Assembly (NCBI RefSeq): GCF_018320785.1
Contig: NC_054873.1
Coordinates: forward strand, 20,674,196-20,738,195
Reading direction: 5' to 3'
DNA from: Cheilinus undulatus
Taxonomy: Eukaryota > Chordata > Actinopteri > Labriformes > Labridae
DNA length: 64,000 nucleotides
Part shown: piece by piece, positions 12,475 to 22,757 of the stretch
Layout of the letters: each line of letters opens with the position of its first letter
Position numbering within the stretch: the first letter of the stretch is position 1
Notes under the pieces: model-generated
What the model was told of the DNA's origin: nothing
What the model saw: only the letters and a program-made list of their open reading frames with translations
Database searches by the model: none
Translations under genes and position numbers: made by a program

Positions 12475-13978
12475 CACTATGTGGACAAAAGTATTCAGCC
12501 ACCTGACAGTTACACCAACAGGGGCTGTAATGGCATGGTATTTAAACACATGTACTTTAATATGGAGTGGTCCTCCTTTTGCTGCCATAACAGCCTCCAC
12601 TCTTCTTGAAAGGCTTTCTACAAGCTTTTAGAGTGTTTTGTGGGAGTTTGTGCCCATTCATTCAGTATAGTATTTGTGAGGTCAGGCACTGATTTTGGAT
12701 GAGAAGGCCTGGCTTGCAATCTCCATTCCAGTTCATCCCAAAGTTGCTTGATGGTGTTGAGATCAGGGCTCTGTGTGGGCCAGTCAAGTTCTTCCACATC
12801 AAACCATGTTTTTTATAGATCTTGCTTTGTGTTGGAATAGAAAAGGGCCTTCTTCAAACTGTTGCCACGAAGTTGGAAGCATAGCATTGTCCAAAACATC
12901 TTGATATGTTGAGTCATTAAGAATGCCCTTCACTGGAGATAAGGGGCCTAGTATAAACCTTGAAAAACAGCCCCATATCATTATCCCTCCTTCACCAAAC
13001 TTCACATTTGGAACAGTGCAATGAGGCAGGTAACTTGCTCTTGGCATCTGCCAAACCAAAACTCTGACTGCCAAACAGAGAAGTGGGATTCTTTACTCTC
13101 TGATATACCTTTTCCCTGCTCCACAGTCGAGTGTCAGTGTGCTTTACGGCACTCTGTCTGATGCTTGCCATTCGACTTGGTGATGTGAGTCACATCAGCA
13201 ACTGCATGCTCACACTGCATGCAGTTGCTTGGCCATGGAGACCACGGAGACTTACATTAATGCCAGTGGAAGTACAGAATTCTTTAGCTATGGAATCAGC
13301 AGAGCATCAGCGACTTTTACTCACCTTGCACTTTAGCAGTTGTTGACTCCGCTCTGATTTTACATTATCTTCATGGCTGAGTTGCTGTTGTTCCTTAACG
13401 CTTCAATTTTTAAATAATATTACTAACAGTTGACTGTGGAAAATCCAGCAGGGATGAAATTTCATGAACCATCCTGCAAAGGTGGCATCCATCACAGTAC
13501 CATGCCTTAAGTCAGTGGTTCCCAAAGTGGGGGTTGGGACCCCCAGGGGGTCGCAAGACAGTGAAGGGGGGTCGCAGGATGCTTTCCATAAAACAAAGAG
13601 AAACTTAATGTGATTTAAAATCATAAATTGTGTCTATTATTTCACAAAATAATGTTGAATTGAGTTCAAATTACAATAAAATGAAGTTATTACGTGATAT
13701 TTTTTGCATAAATACAAGTAAAAGTTATAAAAACTGCCTAAAATGAAAGTTTTTTACACAATGCTTTGTACAAAATCATGCACTTTGTTTCCCTCAAGGG
13801 AAGATTGGGGTCCCCGATCTGGGATGCTACATTTTGGGGGCTCATGGGCTGAAAAGTTTGGGAACCCCTGCCTTAAGTCACTGAGCTCTTCAGAACGACC
13901 CATGTTGTGTTACAAATGCTTGCCAATGGAGGGTGCATGGTTAGGTGATTTTATACAGCGTTAACAAAGTGGCCACTG
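12475..13978 (-). mobile_element. Tc1/mariner element, decayed transposase on the minus strand, split by a hAT
   Basis: The left inverted end is cactatgtggacaaaagtatt, preceded by a TA target. Inside, minus-strand frames give broken Tc1-type transposase, for example [17 protein letters not shown] and [14 protein letters not shown] (12799-13074). Further N-terminal helix-turn-helix material runs towards 13.5 kb and resumes after the inserted hAT at 13.88 kb. The right inverted end is missing, so the element is dead. It lies upstream of ube2q2. Confidence 0.8.
13513..13870. mobile_element. Small non-autonomous hAT inserted in the Tc1 element
   Basis: 358 bp. It opens with cagtggttcccaaagtgg and closes with tttgggaacccctg, giving the inverted terminus CAGNGGTTCCCAAA. 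A perfect 8-bp target duplication, ccttaagt, flanks it (13505-13512 and 13871-13878). The interior includes a g-rich ggggtcgca segment typical of these elements. There is no coding sequence. Confidence 0.9.
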
Positions 13979-13979
13979 C

Positions 13980-16464
13980 TATGAGGCCCAGGAACTAGAC
14001 AGAAAATATAGTTAATTGATCCTGTTTTAAAAGGTGACTCTAAAATGTCCATAGGTGTGACTGTGAATGTTTCTGTTTATCTCTATATAAGTCAACTTAT
14101 TATTCATGATTCAGCTCAACCAATAAACCCATGATATTCTTTGTAAAGACTAACAAACCTGGCTTCTAGATGATGTTGATTCTCCTCAGTAGTACTTTCC
14201 AATAGGTAGGTAATCAATTTTGCAATACAAAATATGCTGCAACCATAGTCTTCAAAAGCTTTTAACCTGATATTGGTGCATTTTTTTCCTATTTTTTATG
14301 TTGAAATGGTGTCATACTGTTTGAAAAATGACATAATTATGAATGTCTTAGCTCTGTCTGCTGTGTACCGTGCCAGCTGTTTTTTTTTTATAATCTATGA
14401 ACTCAGCTCCTACTATAATCTGCATCATAAAGCAAGACGTAATGAGGAAACAATATCAAGCCATAAACCAATTCTGAGCAGGCCATATGCCATATATGGA
14501 GTTTGTTTTATAAAGAGATAATGGGCAATGATTTTCTTGTAAACTTCTTTAAGATGTGGTTTACCCTGTGTGCATTGAATTTTGATTGGTCATGTATAGT
14601 CATGTGCATAAGTTTTAGCCATACAGGGCATTAAGGATTCATCATGGGGCCTGATGTTCCACAACCTGAGGCTCAGTGCATGTGTGTCGCTCAGCAGCCA
14701 AGGTCACGCATAAAAGCATCTCTTCTGTCCTTTTGCCTTTTCACCCCGTTACACACTGTGGTGTCTCACTTCATTAATAGAGGGCACTGTATGCATATGT
14801 GTTGGTTTATCCTGAGTCAAGTAGTAGAAGAAGAGTCTGTTATGAGCAGAGAGGAAGAACACAGTAGTGATTACATTACGTGACTTGCTGCCGACAAGCC
14901 TGCCTTCCTGTTTCTTCTTTTTGTAATAAAGTGAAGAGAACTTCATACCGCTTCTTTATTCAGCGACACAACACACAGAGACCAGTTTCCAGGCCCTTGG
15001 GGCATCCACAACACAACCAGGGGCTCCTGGCAACTCTACTACCCACCTGGGCAGTAGCCTGGGCTGTGCTTACTTGGCAGGTATACCATATCTACCTCCC
15101 AGTCTGCCCTAACGGTGCAGACCCTGTTGTTTTTTCAAAAGAGTATTTTCCCATGACTCTGGTACATCTGCAAGGACATCAAGAGCACAAGTGGGTTTGT
15201 GTCAATTCTCCCTCAGGTAGGCTTTTGTGGACTTACTTGCCTTACCGCAGCCACAATCTTTGTTCCAAACAAGCCTAAAAGTTCAGTTTTAGTCTCAGAC
15301 ATGTTTTGCTAAAGACAAACCTTTTGACTCCAAGCTTGATGGGAAACTGATTATTTTTTTTAGACCATGTGTTTAAAGATTAATGTTACTCCTTTTCAGG
15401 TATTGGGCAAAATGTGAGTTGTTCATATGAAATATACTGACTTGACACTAGATGGCACCAGAGACAGCTGTGTTCTGCTCATGACAAAATGTGAACTCTG
15501 TTACTGCAGTACAATGTGTTGTAAACATATTTTACACACATCCCTTATCTGCGGCCTCACACACCTTCTTTTACAACAGAGTTGAACATAGTATAGAGCA
15601 TGTTACTACAGGTTAGCCAGTCATGTTTTTGAGGAAATGACAGGAAGGTAGATTCACCACTTTTCCTATGCAGGTGTGCCATATTGCATAACTGAAGCCG
15701 CTCTCTAAAGTTGGATCGCCTCTCCTACAAGAGTGGATTTAGGTAAGAGTTGATTTAAATAAATCTCTGTTAGCATGTGAAGAGTTTTATTAGACATGGA
15801 TGTTTTAATGAAACTGTGTGTGCAAAAGGACAGTTTTCTGTGCAAGTGTTAGAGTCAATATGTGAGTGTGAAGTGATCGGATTGTTTTTAACAAAACTGT
15901 TGTGTTTGCTGTTCCTGTTCTTCAAATACAGTGTCCATTTATTGAAAGTGACTCTAAGATGGTCAAGGAAATTGTTCTTTTCAATTTAATTCAAAAGGAT
16001 GACACACTTTTTTTAAGAGGTTTGGAGAGAAAATGCTTCTTTAAGGGATGTTGCAAGCATGAAATGAGGCCCCACGCACAAGTGTAACCATTAGCAGTGT
16101 ATTGTATGGGTCATGACCCAGCTCACAAGATGCAACAAAGACAAGAGAAATACAACTGTCAATGGTGCAAAGGTCTCATACAAAATTTAACCAAAATGAT
16201 AGAAATACTAATGTGGTGTGTCTATCAGTTAGTGTGTCAGCTGTTAGGTGAGTGTATGATTCACAGAGTGTTGTGTTTAGTGTTAAAATTATTGCTAAGT
16301 TATACAATTAAACCATGCCATGCTGTCATGATGGACAAAATGGATTGGCTGAGTGAGAGCACCTGAGAGATCAACAAGGTCGACCCAGTGGAAGTAAGAT
16401 CAAATGAAAATACTCATGAAAGGTAAAAGTACAGGCAAAGCAAAATCAAAGACCAGTCCTTTTT
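13980..16464. other. Intergenic stretch, no recognised gene
   Basis: Mostly AT-rich sequence. The longest frame (14880-15278, +, 132 codons) has no recognised domain, sits on no obvious splice signals and is rich in rare residues, so it is not called as a gene. About 14.5-14.97 kb has an LTR-like arrangement (a cataaaagc TATA-like box near 14710 and an aataaagtg polyadenylation-like signal near 14925). No partner LTR or internal region is present. Confidence 0.5.
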
Positions 16465-17674
16465 AAAGGGGACCTATTTTACCCTTTTAAGGCAAGTTTA
16501 CATTGTTCTGAGAGGTCCCCAAAACATGCCTGTGAAGTTTGTTTGCTGTAAAAACACTCCACTATTGGATTTTTTGTATTTCTAAAAAGCCCTCTCTTTC
16601 AGCCCTGCTTAGAATCATTTCTGTGTCCGTGGCTTTAAATGGTAATAGGCTCTCTGACTCCGCCCCTGACCACACCCTTCTCAGGAAATGTATGTGGCAC
16701 TGCTGATGTTACAATAGCTGAATCTCAAACTCCTCCCTAAACCCTGAGCCCTGAGCCCTCACTGACTTAACTGACTGCATCTGGAAAGTGATTAAGTGAG
16801 TGAGGCTGCAAGGGCTTGAAGTGGTAGAAACAGGAATGGGACAGCCCTTTGTTTTTGTTGACAGTTGGCATCTTGCAGAGCTTTAAACAAAGATTAAAAT
16901 CAAGCATGCCTCACCTATATTCCTGTTTTCTCAGTGGATGAAAGCTGTTTTATATAATATACTTACAGGAAAATACTTATTCTTTGCAACATCCACCCCT
17001 TTTTGCACCTTCCATTTTTATTGTTTATAATTTTGCTCTTTCCATTTCACTTTGTAGTGTTTACCAGCGGGCATCCCCCGAGAATCCCTGTCATATGTCA
17101 CAATGTAATGATCTATGGGTAATTCCCTCACACTAAGTCTGCAGAGATGCCCACTCACAGGAAGGGTGCATGAAGGGCTCAAAAAGTCAGCAAGAGATCC
17201 CTCACATACTTTATGATTTGACAGTGGGATGGCCCTAAGCCCTCACAGATTTAGCGTGAGCGCACCTCAAAGTCAGTGAGTGTGTGAGTGTGGACATTGG
17301 GATTGGGCCAGACACTGTTATCCAATGTTTAGGACCTTACTGGGATTCAATCCATTAATCTCCTAGACAATAGTCAGCAGGCTAACCCACTGAGCTATCC
17401 AGCATCCCAACTGGCAGCTGAAAGGAAGGTGGAACTTTCCTCCAAGTGGGGAGGGCCAACCAAACCTGGGGGCAGGTGCTTACTCCCCATGTGAGGTCAC
17501 TAAGGTTAAAATCTGAGAACATCTTGTTTCAGCACACATTTTCTGAAAGGTGGAAAAAGAGAGGGTGGAAGGGAATGGATTTTTCTGGTACTTGAGGGGA
17601 TTGTGGACAGACCAGGGGGCCATATTTCTGTTAGAAAAGCATAAAAAGTGATTATTGCATAATATGTCCCCTTT
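16465..17674. mobile_element. MITE-like element with aaaggggac termini
   Basis: The left end is aaaggggacctatttta and the right end is the inverted counterpart of aaaggggacatattatgc. These termini are seen on abundant fish MITEs. The 1.2 kb interior is longer than usual and carries other repeats, including a tRNA-like segment at 17341-17407. The interior from about 17095 onward is repeated at 40815, where the left terminus is absent. Confidence 0.6.
17341..17407 (-). repeat. tRNA-derived SINE head
   Basis: Read on the minus strand, it shows an A-box-like tggatagctcagtggg, then about 35 nt further a degenerate B-box-like ggattgaatcccag. The order and spacing are those of a tRNA or tRNA-derived SINE promoter. 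Base pairing of the acceptor stem is poor, so this is a SINE relic rather than a working tRNA gene. The copy in unit B (about 41050-41110) has lost the A-box part. Confidence 0.55.
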
Positions 17675-17879
17675 GGCTTTTTATGCTTTTATTGAGATAG
17701 GACAGTAAACAATCTTCAACTGCAGTCACCTGTGAAGGCATATGGAGAACCATGGAACAGTCCCTTCACCTCACATCTTCTGTATTTTGTTTTGGACAAC
17801 AGTAGATCAAATTAGAGTGTTACACATAACAAATAAAAAGGATTTAAAATACAGAAATTTTGTTCTTCTGAAAAGTATG

Positions 17880-18420
17880 TTAATCTATTTACACTTTAAA
17901 CTTGCTGGGGTTCCTTTTTGCATTAATTACTGCAGCAATGCTGTGTGGCATGGGGGCGATCAGCCTGTGGCACTGCTGAGGTGTTATGGAAGCCCAGCTT
18001 ATCTGTGCTTTTGGTTCTCTCATCTCCCCCTCGACAATACCTCAGGAATCCTCCACAGGGTTCAGGTCAGGCGCGCTAGCTTGCCAATCAAACGTAGGAT
18101 CACCATGGTCAGCAAACCAGTTCCTGGAAGTTTTGGCTTCACTGTGGGCAGATGCCAAGTCCTGCTGGAAAAATTAATGGCTATCTCCATAAAGCCTCTC
18201 AGCAGATGAAGCATTAAGAGCTCTAAAATCTCCTGGTAGATGGGTGAAAGTGTGGACTTGATCAAGCACAGTGGGATAATACCAGCAGACGACATGTCAC
18301 CTCAAACTATCACTGAAAACCTTGGATTCTGTGCCTCTCAAATCTTCCTCCAGAGTCCACATGCTTGTGGTTGTGTGTACTCACCCAAAGTGAGAGAATG
18401 AAGGGTCAGGAAACCTTTGC
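17880..18420 (-). mobile_element. Tc1/mariner transposase relic
   Basis: The minus-strand frame at 18062-18295 reads MSSAGIIPLCLIKSTLSP and YQEILELLMLHLLRGFMEI. This corresponds to the middle of a fish Tc1-type transposase, after the position where the DES/VWG block would be. Stops and frameshifts are frequent. It lies about 0.8 kb upstream of the UGT start. A shortened copy is at about 41313-41620. Confidence 0.7.
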
Positions 18421-18539
18421 AATTGGAACTTTCTGCAATATTTTGAGATCCTGGATTTTTGATTACCATGAACTTTCAGCTGTAATCATCAAGAATAAAA
18501 CAAAAAAAGGTCTTGAAATATTTCACTCTGTATGACTTT

Positions 18540-19180
18540 GCCACAGGTTTTTTAAAATTTATTTTGGTCATATTTTGTGATTTTTGTATTTTTCCTGCAC
18601 ATAAACAAAGACTGATAAAAAAATTATAAATTTATAAAAATGTATAGGACAGTGAACAGATTCTGAATCTGGGGCAGGGAGAGGGTGGGGTATGACATGT
18701 TGGAAAAGACATGCAGGCTGGACCCAGTCCTGCACCGCCCTCTTCAAAGTCAACGGCCTGTGCATACGGGGCACCCCAGAGATACTGTAGGTCTCTTAAC
18801 ACACTATCTATGATGGTAAATAGCTGTAAGCTCTGGCTCCTTTTTGCCTTTCAATTGAACAGTAATGTTGGGTCATGTGACTACTATTTTGCTCAGTGGT
18901 AAGATAGTGGTTTAGGGCTTTGTTAGGTTGATAATAATAAAGGACAAGCAGTGTGGAAATCCCAGAAGTGTATGGTTGTCCTTTATTGGCTAGCCTTACT
19001 GCCTCCAACACTTAAAAAAACACCATTAACTGAGAAACACTGACACACGTTACACAGCGCTTGAGAAGATGACAACACCTATTTTCAGCCACTGATCTTT
19101 GCATCAGCTTGCATTACTCCCTTGTTGACTTGTGTTTTTTTTTTTTTTGGTTTGTTTGTTTGTCTTTTAAGGTCATCAGC
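18540..19180 (+). promoter_or_regulatory. UGT upstream region with a 3' splice site just before the start codon
   Basis: A t-rich tract (about 19134-19168) ending in ttttaag, then gtcatcagcATG, looks like a functional acceptor that joins an upstream untranslated exon to the coding exon. The whole upstream region is kept almost unchanged in the broken UGT copy (41740-42385), so the promoter was duplicated with the gene. The first exon and TATA box are not identified. Confidence 0.5.
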
Positions 19181-20782
19181 ATGAAGGGGCCTTGTTTTTC
19201 ACTGATCACCTTTGCTCTACTCCTGATTCAACTATCCAGTGCAAGTGGGGGCAAAATCCTGGTGTTTCCACTGGATGGAAGCCATTGGGTAAACATGAAA
19301 GTACTCATAGAGGAGCTGCACGCCAAAGGCCACGAGGTCACCGTGATCCGGACTTCAGACAGCTGGTACATCACTGAGAAGTCTCCCCTCTACATCTCTG
19401 TCACACTCCCTAGGCCTAATGGATTTGAGGAAAACTTTGACACCTATTTGACTCAACAGCTGGAGCTCCGACTTCAGGACAAGCATACGTCTTTTTGGAC
19501 TCACATCTGGACTCAATATCAGATGCAGCAGGTAGTGATGGATCAGTTCTCTCAGTTCCATAAAGGAATGAGTGAAATGGTTGTTCAGATGTTTGAAGAT
19601 GAAAACCTCATGAAGGCATTACACGAAGCAAAATATGATGTTGTTTTGACTGATCCAGGTATTGGCGGGGGAGCTATGCTTGCACGTCGACTGCAGGTTC
19701 CTCTTGTTTTCAATGTCAGATGGACCATTCAAGGTGAAGCTCATCTCCTTATCGCCCCTTCCCCTCTGTCATACATTCCCTTTACTGCAACAGAGTTCAC
19801 AGATAAGATGACCTTCTTTCAAAGAGTGGCCAATGTTCTCAGTTACTTCCTTGGGATGCACACAATGTCTAAAATGACAAGACCTCATTACAAACCACTG
19901 GTTGAGAAATACTTTGGTCCTACTGTGGATTACTCAACGTTCTTCCTGGATGCTGACATTTGGCTGATGAGGAATGATTTTGTTTTTGAATATCCACGTC
20001 CAACAATGCCAAACATCGTCTACATGGGTGGATTTCAGTGCAAACCTCCAAAGCCGCTCCCTGCAAACCTGGAGGAGTTTGTGCAAAGTTCTGGAGACCA
20101 TGGCGTCATTGTGATGACTTTGGGAACATTAGTGGCAAAGCTTCCTCAGGAAGTCACTGAGGAGATTGCTGCAGCCTTTGCACAGCTGCCTCAGAAGGTT
20201 ATATGGAGATACACAGGACAAAAGCCAGCCAACCTGGGCAGCAACACATTAACGGTCAACTGGCTGCCACAGAAAGACCTCTTGGGGCATCCAAAGACTA
20301 AAGCGTTCGTAACCCACGGAGGCACCAATGGGGTTCAAGAGGCAATTCACCATGGAGTACCCGTGGTCGGACTTCCCTTATTCTTCGATCAGCCGGATAA
20401 TCTGTCCAGAATCCGAGCAAAGGGAGGAGCAGTCATCGTGGATATTGCTGTGCTTGACAGACACATCTTCGAAGAAGCTTTGAGGGCAGTTCTTTACAAC
20501 TCCTCATACAGGGAAAACATGCAGACTCTCTCTAGGCTGCACAGAGATCAGCCCATGAAACCACTGGACCAGGCTGTGTTTTGGATCGAGTATGTCATTA
20601 GACATAAAGGAGGCCATCATCTGAAGTCGCAGTCCTACAAAATGTCCTGGTTTGTTTACCACTCTGTGGATGTCATCACTGCTTTGTTGGCTGTCATTTT
20701 TCTAGCATCATTCATCTGTTTTTTATTTGTAAGGTTTGTGTGGAGGAAAGTTTTTGTGGGGAGAAAAGTTAAAAATGAATGA
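19181..20782 (+). CDS. UDP-glucuronosyltransferase, teleost UGT5-like, single coding exon
   Basis: Transfers glucuronic acid from UDP-glucuronate to lipophilic substrates in the ER lumen. 533 residues, the usual UGT length. A signal peptide (about 1-22) is followed by the GGKILVFPLDGSHW core with the likely catalytic His35, and by the partner acid Asp158 in YDVVLTDPG. The C-terminal half carries the UDP-sugar signature (WLPQKDLLGHPKTKAFVTHG, then GVPVVGLPLFFDQPDN). A transmembrane helix at about 500-524 and the tail KVKNE give a KxKxx ER-retrieval signal. I chose the ATG at 19181, not the earlier in-frame one at 19109. A long pyrimidine tract and the acceptor tcttttaag lie 10 nt before it, implying an upstream 5' UTR exon, and the later start gives a proper signal peptide. 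The single coding exon points to the teleost UGT5 group. Expression and substrate are unknown. Confidence 0.95.
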   Translation: MKGPCFSLITFALLLIQLSSASGGKILVFPLDGSHWVNMKVLIEELHAKGHEVTVIRTSDSWYITEKSPLYISVTLPRPNGFEENFDTYLTQQLELRLQDKHTSFWTHIWTQYQMQQVVMDQFSQFHKGMSEMVVQMFEDENLMKALHEAKYDVVLTDPGIGGGAMLARRLQVPLVFNVRWTIQGEAHLLIAPSPLSYIPFTATEFTDKMTFFQRVANVLSYFLGMHTMSKMTRPHYKPLVEKYFGPTVDYSTFFLDADIWLMRNDFVFEYPRPTMPNIVYMGGFQCKPPKPLPANLEEFVQSSGDHGVIVMTLGTLVAKLPQEVTEEIAAAFAQLPQKVIWRYTGQKPANLGSNTLTVNWLPQKDLLGHPKTKAFVTHGGTNGVQEAIHHGVPVVGLPLFFDQPDNLSRIRAKGGAVIVDIAVLDRHIFEEALRAVLYNSSYRENMQTLSRLHRDQPMKPLDQAVFWIEYVIRHKGGHHLKSQSYKMSWFVYHSVDVITALLAVIFLASFICFLFVRFVWRKVFVGRKVKNE

Positions 20783-21140
20783 CAAAAAAAATGAAAACAT
20801 TTGTCTGTGTGTAACTCAAAGAGTTAAATATTCTGCCAGGAACAGCTGATAGTGACTGTTGTCCCTGATAAAATGTGAAACTGTTATCATCTTTTGGTAT
20901 GATTGGTACTTACTATATATAGCAGGGGTTAAAATTTTGAAATGAGCCTTTATCCTTCCTCTTTGATTTACCTTTGATGAAATACATTCATAGCAAACTG
21001 TTTTTTTTTTAAATAGGGTAACTGTAACCAATCAGTCTAACAATCAAGAAAGTGTCACTTGTCACCTGGCTCTACAGTGTTTCTATCAATTTACTAAAGG
21101 TCACATATGAAACACAGAAGTTTCGCTTCAGATTTCACAT
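20783..21140 (+). other. UGT 3' flank and probable 3' UTR
   Basis: AT-rich sequence after the UGT stop codon. It is conserved in unit B (from 42905), with small insertions and deletions. No canonical aataaa could be tied confidently to the transcript end. Confidence 0.4.
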
Positions 21141-21144
21141 GTAT

Positions 21145-21745
21145 TATCAAGGTCTGCCTTGCTGACACGCCCGATCTGGTAAACCCCTCATAGACAGCAT
21201 TTGGGAAAGGGCAGAGCCTTTGAACAACAACAACAACAAAAAAACTCAGAGGGGGATTGGATGAATGTTCTGTCTGTCACATCTTAAAGAGCAAATCAGA
21301 GCAACAAAACACGTGACGTAGCCACTACCGAGCTGCGCACCTGTGCCCTAACCGAAGGAGTAAACTCCATAGAGAACTGCATAACGCCAACCATGGTGAC
21401 ACTAGATATGCCAGTACACAACTTTTGTTGTTTTTGAAAAGAAAACAACACACTGCTGTTCTTTGTTCTTCTTTAATGAAGAAATGTCGTCAAGTTCTAA
21501 TAAAACTGGCGCTTTAGCAGCGTCCACACTAATGTCTTCCACCATAATTGCACTGGCCTCTTGTTGCTGCTTTTTATGTCATGACTCTGCCACGCCCGAA
21601 AGTACTGCCCCTCAACACTGATTGGTCCTGTCACTTTCTAACTGGGCCCAAATGGTTCAGACAAGAGCTTTGCAAGATGGATTCGCCAGTGAGAAACACA
21701 GAACCGGGTGTATCCATCTACTTTTCAAGGTTAACTGAATAGAGG
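21145..21745. mobile_element. MITE-like repeat after the UGT (first copy)
   Basis: The stretch starts near ctgacacgcccgatctgg and ends near ccgggtgtatccatctac. A matching copy lies at 43592-44185 as part of the duplication. A shortened relative lies at about 25793-25870 (ctgacacgccagattt ... gggtgtatccgtctcc), which shows that it is an independent mobile repeat. No coding sequence. Confidence 0.5.
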
Positions 21746-21929
21746 ATGCCAGTAGCAACTCTCACATAAAACATCTCACTTTCTTTTGTATTTTACACAA
21801 TCAAAACTGGTCCTTCTTTGACCACCAGCACTTATCAGCATCTTCATTTGTCATACTGACAGCTATTGTTGACTGGTAATACTATCTCATATACCACATG
21901 CTACATGCTTCTTATTTTACGGACAGTTC

Positions 21930-22302
21930 ATGCTCAAAAACCCTCCCATATGGCTGAGTTAAAACAATTCTGAGAAGAAGAGTGGGCCAAAATTCCTCCA
22001 CAGTGATGTGACAGACTCATCACCAGTTATCACAAATCCTTGATTTTAGTTTTTGTTGCCAAGGGTGGCACAACCAGTTATTAGGTTCAGGGGGCAATTA
22101 CTTTTTCACATAGGGCCAGATAGGTTTGGATTTTCCCCCCTTAATAAATAAAATCATCATTTAGGAACTACATTTAGTATTTTCCTAGGTTGTCTTTTTG
22201 AGATATTAAAGATTGGTTTGATGATCTGAAACATTCAAGTGTGATAAATATGCAAAAAAATCAGGAATCAGAAATGGGGCGAATACTTTTTCACAGCACT
22301 GT
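21930..22302. mobile_element. 3' part of a Tc1-like element
   Basis: It ends with the inverse of a fish Tc1 terminus (gaatactttttcacagcact, followed by gta). The preceding sequence has decayed transposase C-terminal and 3' UTR character. The same fragment is in unit B (44395-44750), and its distal half opens the third unit at 51826. Confidence 0.65.
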
Positions 22303-22757
22303 ACCTCATAGGCCTAGTAGAGATTTTTACTAATCTTTATTTAAAATAATATCTAGGAAATAAGAGATATATACAAAATGTCTGTCAGCATCCCACAACA
22401 GAGTCTTAAATAGCCTATTATACTTCCTATAGAAACTATTCAAACATCAAATATTCAAACAAAGTTTAACTGGGGTTGGTGGGTAATGACTTTTATAACC
22501 ACAGCTTTTATAAGCTACTACTTTTCAGTGTATTTAAGTTTTATAGCCCATGTGCTTGCAAATATAAGGCTTCCTACCCTGTTTCACTATATTTTTTTCT
22601 TACAGCTTGTGGCACTAAAACAGCTTTTCAAAATCCTAATTGCTGCAGGTTTGTGCCGTAAAAATATCACTAACAGACTTTAATGTGCTTTTCTTGGGAC
22701 AAAACTATTTTTCAGTGATGTACAGAAAACTAAGAAATACAATGTTAGCATCACAGA

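Larger units (their letters stand above)
17095..22757. repeat. Segmental duplication, unit A, UGT side
   Basis: This stretch is repeated with very high identity at 40815-45200. Relative to this copy, unit B lacks two internal pieces: about 17622-18131 (inside the Tc1 relic) and about 19620-20703 (most of the UGT reading frame). The distal part from about 22207, continuing to about 23370, is repeated a third time at 51826-53040. The UGT and its flanks have therefore been copied as a block. Confidence 0.85.

Noticed and set aside
14880-15278. 132-codon plus-strand frame as a gene
   Set aside because: No domain, no splice signals, and only a chance open frame in otherwise unassigned sequence.
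17341-17407. Functional tRNA gene
   Set aside because: Acceptor and anticodon stems do not pair well; a SINE relic explains the boxes better.
17742-18209. 155-codon plus-strand frame upstream of the UGT
   Set aside because: It is the antisense of a Tc1 transposase relic and shows no homology of its own.
19109-19180. Upstream ATG of the UGT frame as the true start
   Set aside because: The added 24 residues are translated from a polypyrimidine tract and splice acceptor, and they would place a second hydrophobic run before the normal signal peptide.
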